Shown piece by piece: positions 38,464 through 46,710 of a DNA stretch of 64,000 nt. The notes under the pieces are model-generated. The model had not been told where the DNA came from. It did not search any database and saw only the letters and a list, made by a program, of their open reading frames with translations. This DNA is from Hyphomicrobiales bacterium. Its GTDB lineage: Bacteria > Pseudomonadota > Alphaproteobacteria > Rhizobiales > Rhizobiaceae. The position numbers were made by a program, and so were the translations under genes. The stretch's first letter is position 1. Every line of letters begins with the position of its first letter. The stretch spans positions 124,001-188,000 of the forward strand of contig UBXM01000004.1 of assembly GCA_900469445.1 (NCBI GenBank). Direction: 5' to 3'.

Positions 38464-38487
38464 AAAGCCCGGATCGCTCCGGGCTTT
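38464..38487 (-). terminator. terminator after the DUF2059 gene
   Basis: 10-bp stem AAAGCCCGGA / TCCGGGCTTT, loop TCGC; the minus strand ends in TTTTTC, so it terminates the DUF2059 (and possibly rpiA) transcript. Confidence 0.88.
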
Positions 38488-38515
38488 CGATAAACGTTCT
38501 GCTTTCCTCAGCCGA

Positions 38516-39115
38516 TTACGGCTTGGGCAGGTTCAGCGCCGGTGCCGGGGCCTGTGCGGGGGCCGGAGCGGCCGCTGCCGGGGCAGCGTCTGCGGTCGGC
38601 ATCTGCACCGGGTTGGCGTCGATTACGCCACGCAGCTTGGCCGTGCTCTGCGCCGTCAGGTCACGCGAAATGCCGTTGCTCCAGATTTCGGCTGCACGGC
38701 CCAGTTCGCGGGCGACGAGCGGCGTGCTGGTCATCAGCTTCTTGCCGGCTTCGGTGTTGAAGAAGGTTGCGATTGCCTTCAGCTCTTCAGCCGAGAAGCT
38801 CTTGGCGTAGATGGTCGCAGCTTCCTTTTCGAGATCCGCACGACGGGGAGCGAGCGCCAGGGCCTGCTCGTTGACGATGGCGGAAATCTGATCCTGGAAG
38901 TTCGGCGACGACTGAATGTACTGCGCCTTCAGGTTCTCGGCGATTGCCGGCAGGATGTTGTCGTAACGATCGGTAACGTTGAGCGCCTTGATCGCTTCGC
39001 GAGCGGCCGCCAGATGAGCCTCCGGAATCTCCTGGGCGCGCGCCTGAACAGCCACGGAACCGGACAGAAGAACGGCTAGCACGACGGCACGGCCGAAAAC
39101 CGCGGATTTGATCAT
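38516..39115 (-). CDS. DUF2059 family exported protein
   Basis: 199 residues: signal peptide (cleaved near AQARA-QE), then an all-helical DUF2059 domain (about 30-160) with ELKAIATFFNTEAGKKLM, the family's most conserved stretch, and an Ala/Pro-rich tail (165-199). DUF2059 proteins are periplasmic and of unknown function. It follows rpiA by 18 bp on the same strand, so probably co-transcribed. Confidence 0.85.
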   Translation of the reverse strand: MIKSAVFGRAVVLAVLLSGSVAVQARAQEIPEAHLAAAREAIKALNVTDRYDNILPAIAENLKAQYIQSSPNFQDQISAIVNEQALALAPRRADLEKEAATIYAKSFSAEELKAIATFFNTEAGKKLMTSTPLVARELGRAAEIWSNGISRDLTAQSTAKLRGVIDANPVQMPTADAAPAAAAPAPAQAPAPALNLPKP

Positions 39116-39133
39116 GAGTGAATGCTCCTACTT

Positions 39134-39829
39134 TTATTTGGCCTGAAGCGTCCGCGCTCCCGCCGGGCCGGCGATGATCGCAAGGGACGCCATATGAATG
39201 AAAAGTCCGTGTTCTACGACGCCTGGTATAGAATGCAATTCGGCAGACAGTGCCTCTGCATCAGGAATGCGGCCAAAAGATGCGTCTACGATGTAGTGAC
39301 CGCCGTCTGTGGCGAAGAGTTCATCGCCGCTTTTGCGCATCGAAAGCGAGCCGCCGAGGCCCAGTCTCGCTGCCGCCTTTTCGATGGCGATGCGTGTCGC
39401 CATCTGTCCGAAAGGATTGATCTCGATCGGCAGCGGGAAGGCGCCGAGCGTCTCGACCACTTTGCTCTCGTCGGCAATGACGATCACCCGTTCGGAAGCC
39501 GCGGCAACGATTTTTTCGCGCAACAGCGCGCCACCGCCACCCTTTACCAGGGTCAGATTGCCGTCCAGTTCGTCGGCTCCGTCGATCGTCAGATCGAGTT
39601 CCGGAAGTTCGTCGAGGGATTTCAGCGAAATGCCGAGCTCCAGGCAGAGCCGCGCCGTGCGTTCGGAAGTCGGCACGCCCTGAACACGCAGACCTGCATG
39701 CACCTTTTCGGCGAGCAGGCGAACGAATTCTTCCGCCGTCGAGCCGGTGCCGATGCCGAGCCTCATCCCGTCCTGGACATGCTCTAGTGCTGCGGCGGCC
39801 GCTTTGACCTTCATTTCCCGGGCGTCCAT
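39134..39829 (-). CDS. rpiA: ribose-5-phosphate isomerase A
   Basis: 231 residues. Interconverts ribose 5-phosphate and ribulose 5-phosphate in the pentose phosphate pathway. Conserved elements: [12 protein letters not shown] (phosphate loop), the catalytic-base strand [27 protein letters not shown] (catalytic Glu and Lys), and the C-terminal [11 protein letters not shown] at 39829 (GGGGAG 12 bases upstream, ACAGG closer) is preferred over a GTG at 39847. It is divergent from gph, with a 176-bp spacer. Confidence 0.95.
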   Translation of the reverse strand: MDAREMKVKAAAAALEHVQDGMRLGIGTGSTAEEFVRLLAEKVHAGLRVQGVPTSERTARLCLELGISLKSLDELPELDLTIDGADELDGNLTLVKGGGGALLREKIVAAASERVIVIADESKVVETLGAFPLPIEINPFGQMATRIAIEKAAARLGLGGSLSMRKSGDELFATDGGHYIVDASFGRIPDAEALSAELHSIPGVVEHGLFIHMASLAIIAGPAGARTLQAK

Positions 39830-40005
39830 GCGCCTGTCGCTCCCCACTGTTTAAGTCGAGACGCTGTTTACACGCCCGATTGAGCGAGCGAAAGACCCCC
39901 GCCGTCGTTTCTCACTGCCAAGATGCGACGCCGGTGGCCTTTCAAATACCGCCCCGGCATGCTTAACCGGACAAGCCATTTCAAGCACCAGTGAGGTAAT
40001 CCCCC

Positions 40006-40695
40006 GTGAGTTCTCCCCTCGTCATATTCGATCTCGACGGCACGCTGATCGATACTGCACCCGATCTGATCGACAGTCTCAACCATACGATCGCATCGGC
40101 CGATCTTGCTCCCGTGACATTTGACGACCTGACCCATCTCGTCGGCCAGGGCGCGCGGGTGATGATCAAGCGCGCCTTCGAACTGCGCAAGGTGAAGCTC
40201 GAAGAAGCAGAGACGGACGCCCTTTTCGGCATTTTCGTCGAACATTATCGCCAGAACATGCCTGGCAAGAGCCAGCCGTTTCCGGGCGCCGTCGAATGCC
40301 TGGAACGCCTTGCGGCGGCCGGCATGACACTTGCCATCTGCACCAACAAGAGCGAGGCGCTGGCGCTGCCGCTGATCGAGGCGCTAGGGCTGTCCAACCA
40401 TTTCGCGGCGATTACCGGCGGCGACACGTTCCCCGTCCGCAAGCCCGATGCCGCCCATATCTTCGGCACGATCGAAAAGGCAAAAGCAACACGGGATCAT
40501 GCCGTCATGGTCGGAGACAGCATCAACGACATTCTCGCCGCCAAGAATGCAGGCGTGCCTTCGATCGGCGTCGATTTCGGCTATTCCGACGTTCCGATCA
40601 CGAGCCTCTCGCCGAGCACGGTAATCAGCCATTTTGATGCACTTACGGTCGAGCTGGTGAACGACCTGCTGGCGACCAGCAAAGTCGCGTCCTAA
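40006..40695 (+). CDS. gph: phosphoglycolate phosphatase (HAD superfamily)
   Basis: 229 residues with the HAD catalytic motifs: FDLDGTLIDT (nucleophile D9, acid D11), motif II ICTNKS, motif III lysine in VRKPDAAH, and motif IV VGDSINDILAA. The cap domain between about 20 and 90 is alpha-helical, as in Gph, which removes 2-phosphoglycolate. The start is a GTG at 40006, preceded by GAGG. Other HAD phosphatase substrates remain possible. Single gene with its own terminator. Confidence 0.88.
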   Translation: MSSPLVIFDLDGTLIDTAPDLIDSLNHTIASADLAPVTFDDLTHLVGQGARVMIKRAFELRKVKLEEAETDALFGIFVEHYRQNMPGKSQPFPGAVECLERLAAAGMTLAICTNKSEALALPLIEALGLSNHFAAITGGDTFPVRKPDAAHIFGTIEKAKATRDHAVMVGDSINDILAAKNAGVPSIGVDFGYSDVPITSLSPSTVISHFDALTVELVNDLLATSKVAS

Positions 40696-40703
40696 CTCAA
40701 CAA

Positions 40704-40735
40704 AAAGAGGCGACCAACCGGCCGCCTCTTTTTTT
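40704..40735. terminator. terminator between gph and the L,D-transpeptidase gene
   Basis: 9-bp stem AAAGAGGCG / CGCCTCTTT with a 10-base loop, then TTTTT on the plus strand and T-rich sequence on the minus; the two genes converge. Confidence 0.9.
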
Positions 40736-40756
40736 ATCAAATCAGATTATTTCCGA

Positions 40757-42979
40757 TCAGCTGCGCACCGCGCGCACCTTGGTCGTGGCATCGAACGCCT
40801 TTTCAACCGCGACATCGCGATCATAGACGTCGTCGAAATATTCGACTGCGCCATCCTTGTTCGGCCATGCGGTGAAGTAGGCGATATAGACCGGGATCTT
40901 CGCATTCACCTTTTCGGCAACGTTCCTGCCGGCTGCGATTTCGGCATCGACCTGCTGTTCGGTCATGCCGAGCACGGCGGCCGCCATTTTGCGCGGCTCG
41001 GCCAGACGGACGCAGCCGTGGCTGAGCGCCCGCATGTCACGCTGGAAAAAGCCTTTCGACGGCGTGTCATGCATGTAGATCGCATGCGCGTTCGGGAAAA
41101 GGATCTTCAGGTCACCGAGAGCATTGTCGCTGGACGGCGGCTGGCGCACCGAGATGCTGCTGGTCGAACCGAACCAGTTGACGCTGCTCGACGGCATGAC
41201 CCGGCCGTTGACAGCCACTTCATACCCCGTCCGATCGAGATAGCTCGGATCCTGGCGCAGCTTCGGCAGCATCTCGTTGACGATGATCGACTGCGGCACG
41301 CCCCAATAGGGATTGAACTCGACCGTCTGGATCATGTCCTGGAAGAAGAAGGTCTGATGTGCCTTCGAGCCGATGACGACGCGCATGGAGAACTGCTCCG
41401 CGCCATGGTCATGATAATAGACGCGGTAAGCCGGCTGATTGATGAAGACATAACGGCTTCCCAGATCGTCCGGCAGCCAGCGGGCCTGTTCCATGGCGAC
41501 GACGACCTTGTCGATCTTGGCCTGCGGCGAATGGCCGGCCATCTTGCGCAGGGTCGCGGCGCCGATGACGCCGTCGGCTTTCAGACCGACCTCGCCCTGG
41601 AACGACTTTACCAGCTCGACGAGCTCCGGCGTATATTCCGGCGTTTTCTGATAGGCGCTAAGCGTTGCCGCATGTTCGGTCTTCAGCGCCTCGGAACCCT
41701 TCTTTTCGATCACGGCGACGATCTGCGGCAGGTCGGTGCTGGCATTGCCGGGCTTCAGCAGCATTTTTTCAGGCAGGACGATATCGTCGCCGGCGTTTGC
41801 AGCTTCGACCTTGAGCTTCGCAAGCTCCGCCTTCAGCATCTGGAAATTCGGCCCCTGCGGAGCCAGACCGGCCAGATAAGCGGCAGCATCAGCCTCATTG
41901 GCGGCGGATGGCAGGACGGACGCCAGATTGGCATCCTTGCGCTTGAAGTCGTGATAGCCGGAAATGCGATTGGGGTCGATTCGACCGCGAACCATGTCCT
42001 GAGCGAACAGAAGAGCCTTGGCGGAAAGAGCAAGCTCGAACTGCATCAGTTCTGCCTGATGGGCAGCGGTGATCTCAGGCTCGGCCGGTGCCGTCGCCGC
42101 TGCTGGTTCGGCTGCAGGCTCGGCCGAGACAACCGGAGCGGGCTCGGCTGCGGCAACAGGCGCGGGCTCAGATTCGGCCTCAGTCGCGGCAACCGGCGCA
42201 GGTTCGGCAGTCGCTGGTTGGGTAGGCGCTGGTTGGGTAGGCGCTGCCGTGGCTGCATCAACAACCGGCGCGACGGCGGGATCGGCAGAGGGGGCGCCTG
42301 CTGCAACGGCCGCGGCTTGCTGATCGACGTTTGCATCTTCCGGGGCTGCCGGCACAGCAACCGGCTCGACGCTTGCCGTCGTGAAGACCGGCGGCACCAG
42401 CATGTAATCGGCGGGATCAAGGCCGTATTCGCCGGCCCGCTCGAAGAGAGAAAGAACGCCCCTCGCCCTATCATTGATATCGCCCTGAGAAACCCAGAGC
42501 GGCTCGCTGGCCTTGCCATAAAAAGCTTCGAGAGCCGAGGCGATGTCAGCAGGTGCGGAAACCTTGGCATCGGCGAGACCCGGGAGCGCGCCGGCAGCAA
42601 AGGCAGATGCCTTCACCAGCCGCTGGCTGTCGGCCTTATAGGTATAATAGCGGGGACCGGAAACCTTCGGCAGAGGCTCGGGATCGGCCAGAGCGCGTTC
42701 GCTCGGCATGTTTTCCTGCGCTCGCGCATTCGCCTGCGCAGCAGCGTCGCGCTTGCCCGGCCCGCCGCGGATGATATCCATAAGAGTGATAGCATGAGCG
42801 GGAGCTGTCGCTCCGGCAAAGATGGCGATACCCGACAACAGCGTCAGCGCGATCGACGTCTTCTTATATGTGTGCTGCAATTTAGTCCCCGTGACCTTCG
42901 TCCGCGTCTTTCTGGCGGGCTCTACTTCAGTATCACGCCATCTATCCGATCGCGTGAGGGATGGAAAGAAAACGGTCAT
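40757..42979 (-). CDS. large L,D-transpeptidase (YcbB/LdtD-like)
   Basis: 740 residues. A basic N-terminal region and membrane/signal segment (about 40-63) precede an LdtD-like scaffold (about 105-200), a Pro/Ala/Glu linker (about 205-300), a helical region (300-430), a peptidoglycan-binding PGB1 domain (about 445-500, ELVKSFQGEVGLKADGVIGAATL), and a YkuD catalytic domain (about 515-690). The active site is SHGCVR with the nucleophile C656 and histidine in IYMHDT. These enzymes make 3-3 crosslinks, abundant in the polar-growing Rhizobiales. The start at 42979 follows GGAGG by about ten bases; shorter starts before the signal segment cannot be excluded. Confidence 0.9.
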   Translation of the reverse strand: MTVFFPSLTRSDRWRDTEVEPARKTRTKVTGTKLQHTYKKTSIALTLLSGIAIFAGATAPAHAITLMDIIRGGPGKRDAAAQANARAQENMPSERALADPEPLPKVSGPRYYTYKADSQRLVKASAFAAGALPGLADAKVSAPADIASALEAFYGKASEPLWVSQGDINDRARGVLSLFERAGEYGLDPADYMLVPPVFTTASVEPVAVPAAPEDANVDQQAAAVAAGAPSADPAVAPVVDAATAAPTQPAPTQPATAEPAPVAATEAESEPAPVAAAEPAPVVSAEPAAEPAAATAPAEPEITAAHQAELMQFELALSAKALLFAQDMVRGRIDPNRISGYHDFKRKDANLASVLPSAANEADAAAYLAGLAPQGPNFQMLKAELAKLKVEAANAGDDIVLPEKMLLKPGNASTDLPQIVAVIEKKGSEALKTEHAATLSAYQKTPEYTPELVELVKSFQGEVGLKADGVIGAATLRKMAGHSPQAKIDKVVVAMEQARWLPDDLGSRYVFINQPAYRVYYHDHGAEQFSMRVVIGSKAHQTFFFQDMIQTVEFNPYWGVPQSIIVNEMLPKLRQDPSYLDRTGYEVAVNGRVMPSSSVNWFGSTSSISVRQPPSSDNALGDLKILFPNAHAIYMHDTPSKGFFQRDMRALSHGCVRLAEPRKMAAAVLGMTEQQVDAEIAAGRNVAEKVNAKIPVYIAYFTAWPNKDGAVEYFDDVYDRDVAVEKAFDATTKVRAVRS

Positions 42980-43283
42980 TCACTTCTTGCCTCCGAAAAG
43001 CGGACACGAGTGATGCGCCGATCGGGAGAAAGGTTAAGAAATTATTGGTTAATTTTTTACTGACAAGCCGCCGCCAATACACGGAAACACCCGTAGAGAG
43101 CCAAGATAAATTGCATTACCGTGTCATGAAGGACACGCAATGGCCGCTGCAAAAAGCCGCAGGGGCCGCTTGCGGACATCCGGCAATCGTATAGTAATGC
43201 GCCGCGCCGGTACGGTACGCTATCCTTGACATATCTCGAGAATGCGCCGCCGGTGAAAGCATCAGGGAGAAAAGGCAGCAACC
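42980..43283. other. 304-bp divergent region, L,D-transpeptidase / fumC
   Basis: No gene. Near the transpeptidase, the minus strand reads TTAACC-N9-TTAACC (43035-43055), a pair of CtrA-like half-sites at unusual spacing. The fumC side shows nothing distinct beyond GGGAG at the ribosome site. Confidence 0.45.
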
Positions 43284-44675
43284 ATGGCATCGACCCGCAC
43301 CGAAACCGATACTTTTGGCCCGATCGACGTCGCTAGCGACCGTTATTGGGGCGCGCAGGCACAGCGTTCGCTCGGCAACTTCAAGATCGGCTGGGAAAAG
43401 CAGCCGCTGGCGGTGGTTCGCGCACTCGGCATCGTCAAGCAGGCAGCCGCCGTTGCCAATATGGACCTCGCAGGCCTCGACAAGGGCCTCGGCAAGGCGA
43501 TCATCGACGCAGCCCAGGAAGTCATCGACGGCAAGCTCGACGACCATTTTCCGCTCGTCGTCTGGCAGACGGGTTCCGGCACCCAGTCGAACATGAATGC
43601 CAATGAAGTGATCTCCAACCGGGCAATCGAAATGCTCGGCGGCGAGATGGGCTCCAAGAAGCCGGTTCATCCGAACGACCACGTCAACATGAGCCAGTCG
43701 TCGAACGACACCTATCCGACGGCCATGCACATCGCCTGCGTCGAAACGATCGTCCGTCACCTCCTGCCGTCGCTGAAGCATCTGCACGAAGCGCTGGAAG
43801 TGAAGGTCAAGGCCTTCAGCCACATTATCAAGATCGGCCGCACCCATACGCAGGATGCAACGCCGCTGACGCTCGGCCAGGAATTTTCCGGCTATGCCGC
43901 GCAGGTCGCCTCGGCGATCGCCAATATCGAACTGACGCTGCCGGCCCTTTCCAAGCTCGCCCAGGGCGGCACGGCTGTCGGAACCGGCCTCAATGCACCG
44001 ATCGGATTTGCCGAAAAGGTCGCCGACGAGATCTCGAAGATCACCGGCCTGCCCTTCGTCACCGCGCCGAACAAGTTCGAGGCCCTTGCATCGCACGACT
44101 CGATGGTCTTCGCCCATGGCGCCATCAATGCCGCCGCGGCAGCTCTGTTCAAGATCGCCAACGACATCCGCTTCCTCGGTTCCGGCCCCCGCGCCGGCCT
44201 CGGTGAACTGTCGCTGCCGGAAAACGAGCCGGGTTCGTCGATCATGCCGGGCAAGGTCAACCCGACCCAGTCGGAAGCCCTCACCCAGGTTTGCGCCCAT
44301 ATCTTCGGCAACCATGCAGCACTGACCTTCGCGGGCAGCCAGGGCCATTTCGAGCTCAACGTCTACAACCCGATGATGGCCTACAACTTCCTCCAGTCGG
44401 TTCAGCTTCTGGGCGATGCAGCCGTGTCCTTCACCGACAATTGCGTCGTCGGCATCGAGGCCCGCGAGGACAACATCAAGCGAGGCGTCGAGAACTCCCT
44501 GATGCTCGTTACCGCGCTGAATTCGAAGCTCGGCTACGACATCTGCGCCAAGATCGCCAAGACCGCGCACAAGAACGGCACGACCCTGCGCGACGAGGCG
44601 GTCGGCGGCGGTTACTTGACGAATGAAGAATTCGATCAGTATGTCCGCCCGGAAAACATGATCGGCCCGAAGTAA
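43284..44675 (+). CDS. fumC: class II fumarate hydratase
   Basis: 463 residues. Iron-independent fumarase interconverting fumarate and malate in the TCA cycle. Signatures: [55 protein letters not shown] (catalytic histidine), and the family hallmark [24 protein letters not shown] lies 10-14 bases before the ATG. Single gene. Confidence 0.97.
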   Translation: MASTRTETDTFGPIDVASDRYWGAQAQRSLGNFKIGWEKQPLAVVRALGIVKQAAAVANMDLAGLDKGLGKAIIDAAQEVIDGKLDDHFPLVVWQTGSGTQSNMNANEVISNRAIEMLGGEMGSKKPVHPNDHVNMSQSSNDTYPTAMHIACVETIVRHLLPSLKHLHEALEVKVKAFSHIIKIGRTHTQDATPLTLGQEFSGYAAQVASAIANIELTLPALSKLAQGGTAVGTGLNAPIGFAEKVADEISKITGLPFVTAPNKFEALASHDSMVFAHGAINAAAAALFKIANDIRFLGSGPRAGLGELSLPENEPGSSIMPGKVNPTQSEALTQVCAHIFGNHAALTFAGSQGHFELNVYNPMMAYNFLQSVQLLGDAAVSFTDNCVVGIEAREDNIKRGVENSLMLVTALNSKLGYDICAKIAKTAHKNGTTLRDEAVGGGYLTNEEFDQYVRPENMIGPK

Positions 44676-44959
44676 AAACTGACAACTGCGAATTCCGCAT
44701 TCCGGACCTAAACCGGGATGCGGCCTTCGAATACCTCAGATTTCTATATAGAAATACATTGATATCTAAAGTAAAAAATCTTCATGTAAAATACATGACC
44801 ACTTATCACATTGACAAAAAAGATATTTCAGCAACATCGAAACTTCACTCAGTTACTGTGGAGAAACTCTTCGGAAATAGATCATTAATTCTTTTCCAAT
44901 ATTTTTCAGTATAAGATTTTGGCAAATCCAATCTAGTGGGGTCTAACTGGGGGTCGTCT
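44676..44959. other. AT-rich gap between fumC and the diguanylate cyclase
   Basis: 284 bp. First a hairpin CCGCATTCCGG / CCGGGATGCGG (44695-44723), probably the fumC terminator although no T-run follows. Then about 200 bp (44740-44935) strikingly AT-rich for this genome, with small palindromes such as TTTCTATATAGAAA (44751) and CATGTAAAATACATG (44784). It probably holds the cyclase promoter. Confidence 0.6.
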
Positions 44960-46030
44960 ATGACGACGATATCTGCATCGAAGCCGCATTCGGGTGACCT
45001 GATGGGGCAGATCATCTATGCAGTGCGGTCCATGGGCGTATCGCCCATTCCGCGCAACTATCAGCTATTTTATGAGGCCTATATAGGCTCGAATCCGGAT
45101 CTCACCCGAGAACTCGCTGCACTCGGCAGCCGAGCCACTCAGGAAGATCTGGATGCAATTTCAGAACGCTATCTTGGCGCACCTCAGGCGGCAGTCATCG
45201 AAAAGGCAAACGATCGTTTGCTTGGAGAACTCGACGCCCTGTTGAAGCTTTTGCGCCAGGAACAGAACTCGCTCGAGAGCTATGGAAAGCTGCTCAGCGA
45301 GACGGCATCGCGTATAAACACGAAGAACAGCTTCTCTACGGACATCATCCGTAGCGCCATCAGTCTTTTGCATCAGGCAACCGACGACAAGATGGCACAT
45401 GGAGAAAGGACCGTCGACGACATGGTGCAGCGATCCAATGAAATGGATCAGGTGCGCCGCGAACTCGATGAGTACAAGCGCATCGCCAATACGGATTCGC
45501 TGACGCGGCTGTCAAACCGCCGCGCCTTCGACGAACGCCTTGCAAGTTCCTTCGACAACCAGACAGCACTGCCGCTTACCGCGCTGGTGCTGGCCGACAT
45601 CGATAACTTCAAGAAGATCAATGACAGTTTCGGCCATCCGGTCGGCGACAAGATTCTTGCGACGGTCGCCTCGGTCCTGCGCGCCAATGTCCGCAAGGAT
45701 GTGTTCGTCGCCCGCACCGGTGGCGAAGAGTTCGCAATCATCATCGAGGGCAATACGCCCGACGAGGTGATGGTGATCTGCGAACGTGTGCGCCGGGCTC
45801 TGGAAACGCGGACTTTCCGCAACTCCCGCTCCGGCGTGAATTACGGACCGGTGACGATCTCGCTCGGTTATTCGATGGCGGCTCAGGCAGCCGATCCGGG
45901 CGAGCTTTACGCCCAGTCCGATACGGCTCTTTATTACGCCAAGAACAGCGGTCGCAACCGCTCCGTCTTCTTCGAAGACAGCATGAAGAGCCATTACCTC
46001 AGCAAGAACTGGCTGATTTACAAGAAATAA
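44960..46030 (+). CDS. diguanylate cyclase (GGDEF domain)
   Basis: 356 residues. A helical N-terminal region (1-170, soluble, including a coiled coil near 145-175) precedes a GGDEF domain (about 176-345) with NTDSLTRLSNRRAFDERL, the metal aspartate in ADIDNFKKIND, and an intact active site GGEEF (254-258). The RxxD product-inhibition site expected just upstream is not present: the sequence there is VRKDVFVART. No membrane segment or known sensor domain. It makes the second messenger cyclic di-GMP, which controls attachment and motility. ATG at 44960 follows GGGGG; a GTG at 44936 is the alternative. Confidence 0.88.
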   Translation: MTTISASKPHSGDLMGQIIYAVRSMGVSPIPRNYQLFYEAYIGSNPDLTRELAALGSRATQEDLDAISERYLGAPQAAVIEKANDRLLGELDALLKLLRQEQNSLESYGKLLSETASRINTKNSFSTDIIRSAISLLHQATDDKMAHGERTVDDMVQRSNEMDQVRRELDEYKRIANTDSLTRLSNRRAFDERLASSFDNQTALPLTALVLADIDNFKKINDSFGHPVGDKILATVASVLRANVRKDVFVARTGGEEFAIIIEGNTPDEVMVICERVRRALETRTFRNSRSGVNYGPVTISLGYSMAAQAADPGELYAQSDTALYYAKNSGRNRSVFFEDSMKSHYLSKNWLIYKK

Positions 46031-46032
46031 GC

Positions 46033-46057
46033 GGCGGGCCTTTTGGCCCGCCTTTTT
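46033..46057. terminator. terminator, diguanylate cyclase / PPOX gene
   Basis: Stem GGCGGGCC / GGCCCGCC, loop TTTT, then TTTTT on the plus strand. Confidence 0.92.
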
Positions 46058-46077
46058 CATTTCCAAGTGGTTTCAGA

Positions 46078-46710
46078 TCACCACATGGTTTTGGCCGCGC
46101 GCCCGGGCCATTCGCGGTCATAGGTCTGGGCATCGAAATCCGCCTTGGCCGCCTTCATCAACTGACCTGGCGTCGGCAGCATCTTCGGATCGACGAAGCG
46201 ATCGGCATTCCAGAGTTCGGACCTTATCAACGCACGGGCACACTGGAAATAAACCTCGTCGATGGTGACGACCGCGACCGTGCGCGGATGCCTGCCGTCC
46301 ATCTCGAAACTCTGGAGAAGCACCGGCTCGGCGGAAACAACCGCCTTGCCATTGATGCGCATGGTGGTGGTCGATCCGGGGATCAGGAACATCAGGGCGA
46401 CACGCGGATCGCGCACGATATTGATCAGAGAATCGATGCGGTTGTTGCCACGCCAGTCCGGCAGCAGAAGCGTCCTGTCATCCGCGACCCTGACGACACC
46501 GCCGAGATCGCCGCGCGGCGAACAGTCGAGGCCTTCCGGTCCCACCGTCGCCAGCGCCACGAACGGAGCGATCTCGATCATCCGCCGATATTCCGGCGTC
46601 AGCACCTTCGTCACCTTGGCAATCGAGGCTTCGCCCGCCTCGCCATAAATCGCCTTCAACGCCTCGACCGACGTGACGAGCCCGTCTCCATCCCTCACAG
46701 AAACATTCAC
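46078..46710 (-). CDS. pyridoxamine 5'-phosphate oxidase-family FMN protein (MSMEG_1061 type)
   Basis: 210 residues with the split-barrel FMN-binding fold. Motifs: FVALATVGPEGLDCSPRGD, LLLPDWRGNNRIDSLINIVRDPRVALMFLIPG, and MRINGKAVVS. These are hallmarks of the MSMEG_1061 (TIGR04025) subgroup of PPOX-type proteins; the reaction is unknown. Start is a GTG at 46710 that overlaps the antiporter stop by four bases (GTGA), so the gene is translated with it. Confidence 0.83.
   Translation of the reverse strand: MNVSVRDGDGLVTSVEALKAIYGEAGEASIAKVTKVLTPEYRRMIEIAPFVALATVGPEGLDCSPRGDLGGVVRVADDRTLLLPDWRGNNRIDSLINIVRDPRVALMFLIPGSTTTMRINGKAVVSAEPVLLQSFEMDGRHPRTVAVVTIDEVYFQCARALIRSELWNADRFVDPKMLPTPGQLMKAAKADFDAQTYDREWPGRAAKTMW

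Noticed and set aside
37013..39079. 688-codon plus-strand frame across gor and the DUF2059 gene
   Set aside because: It covers two certain minus-strand genes and the terminator between them.
41018..43063. 681-codon plus-strand frame across the L,D-transpeptidase
   Set aside because: Antisense shadow; the real gene has the HGCVR active site.
43116..44570. 484-codon minus-strand frame across fumC
   Set aside because: Antisense shadow of a certain gene.
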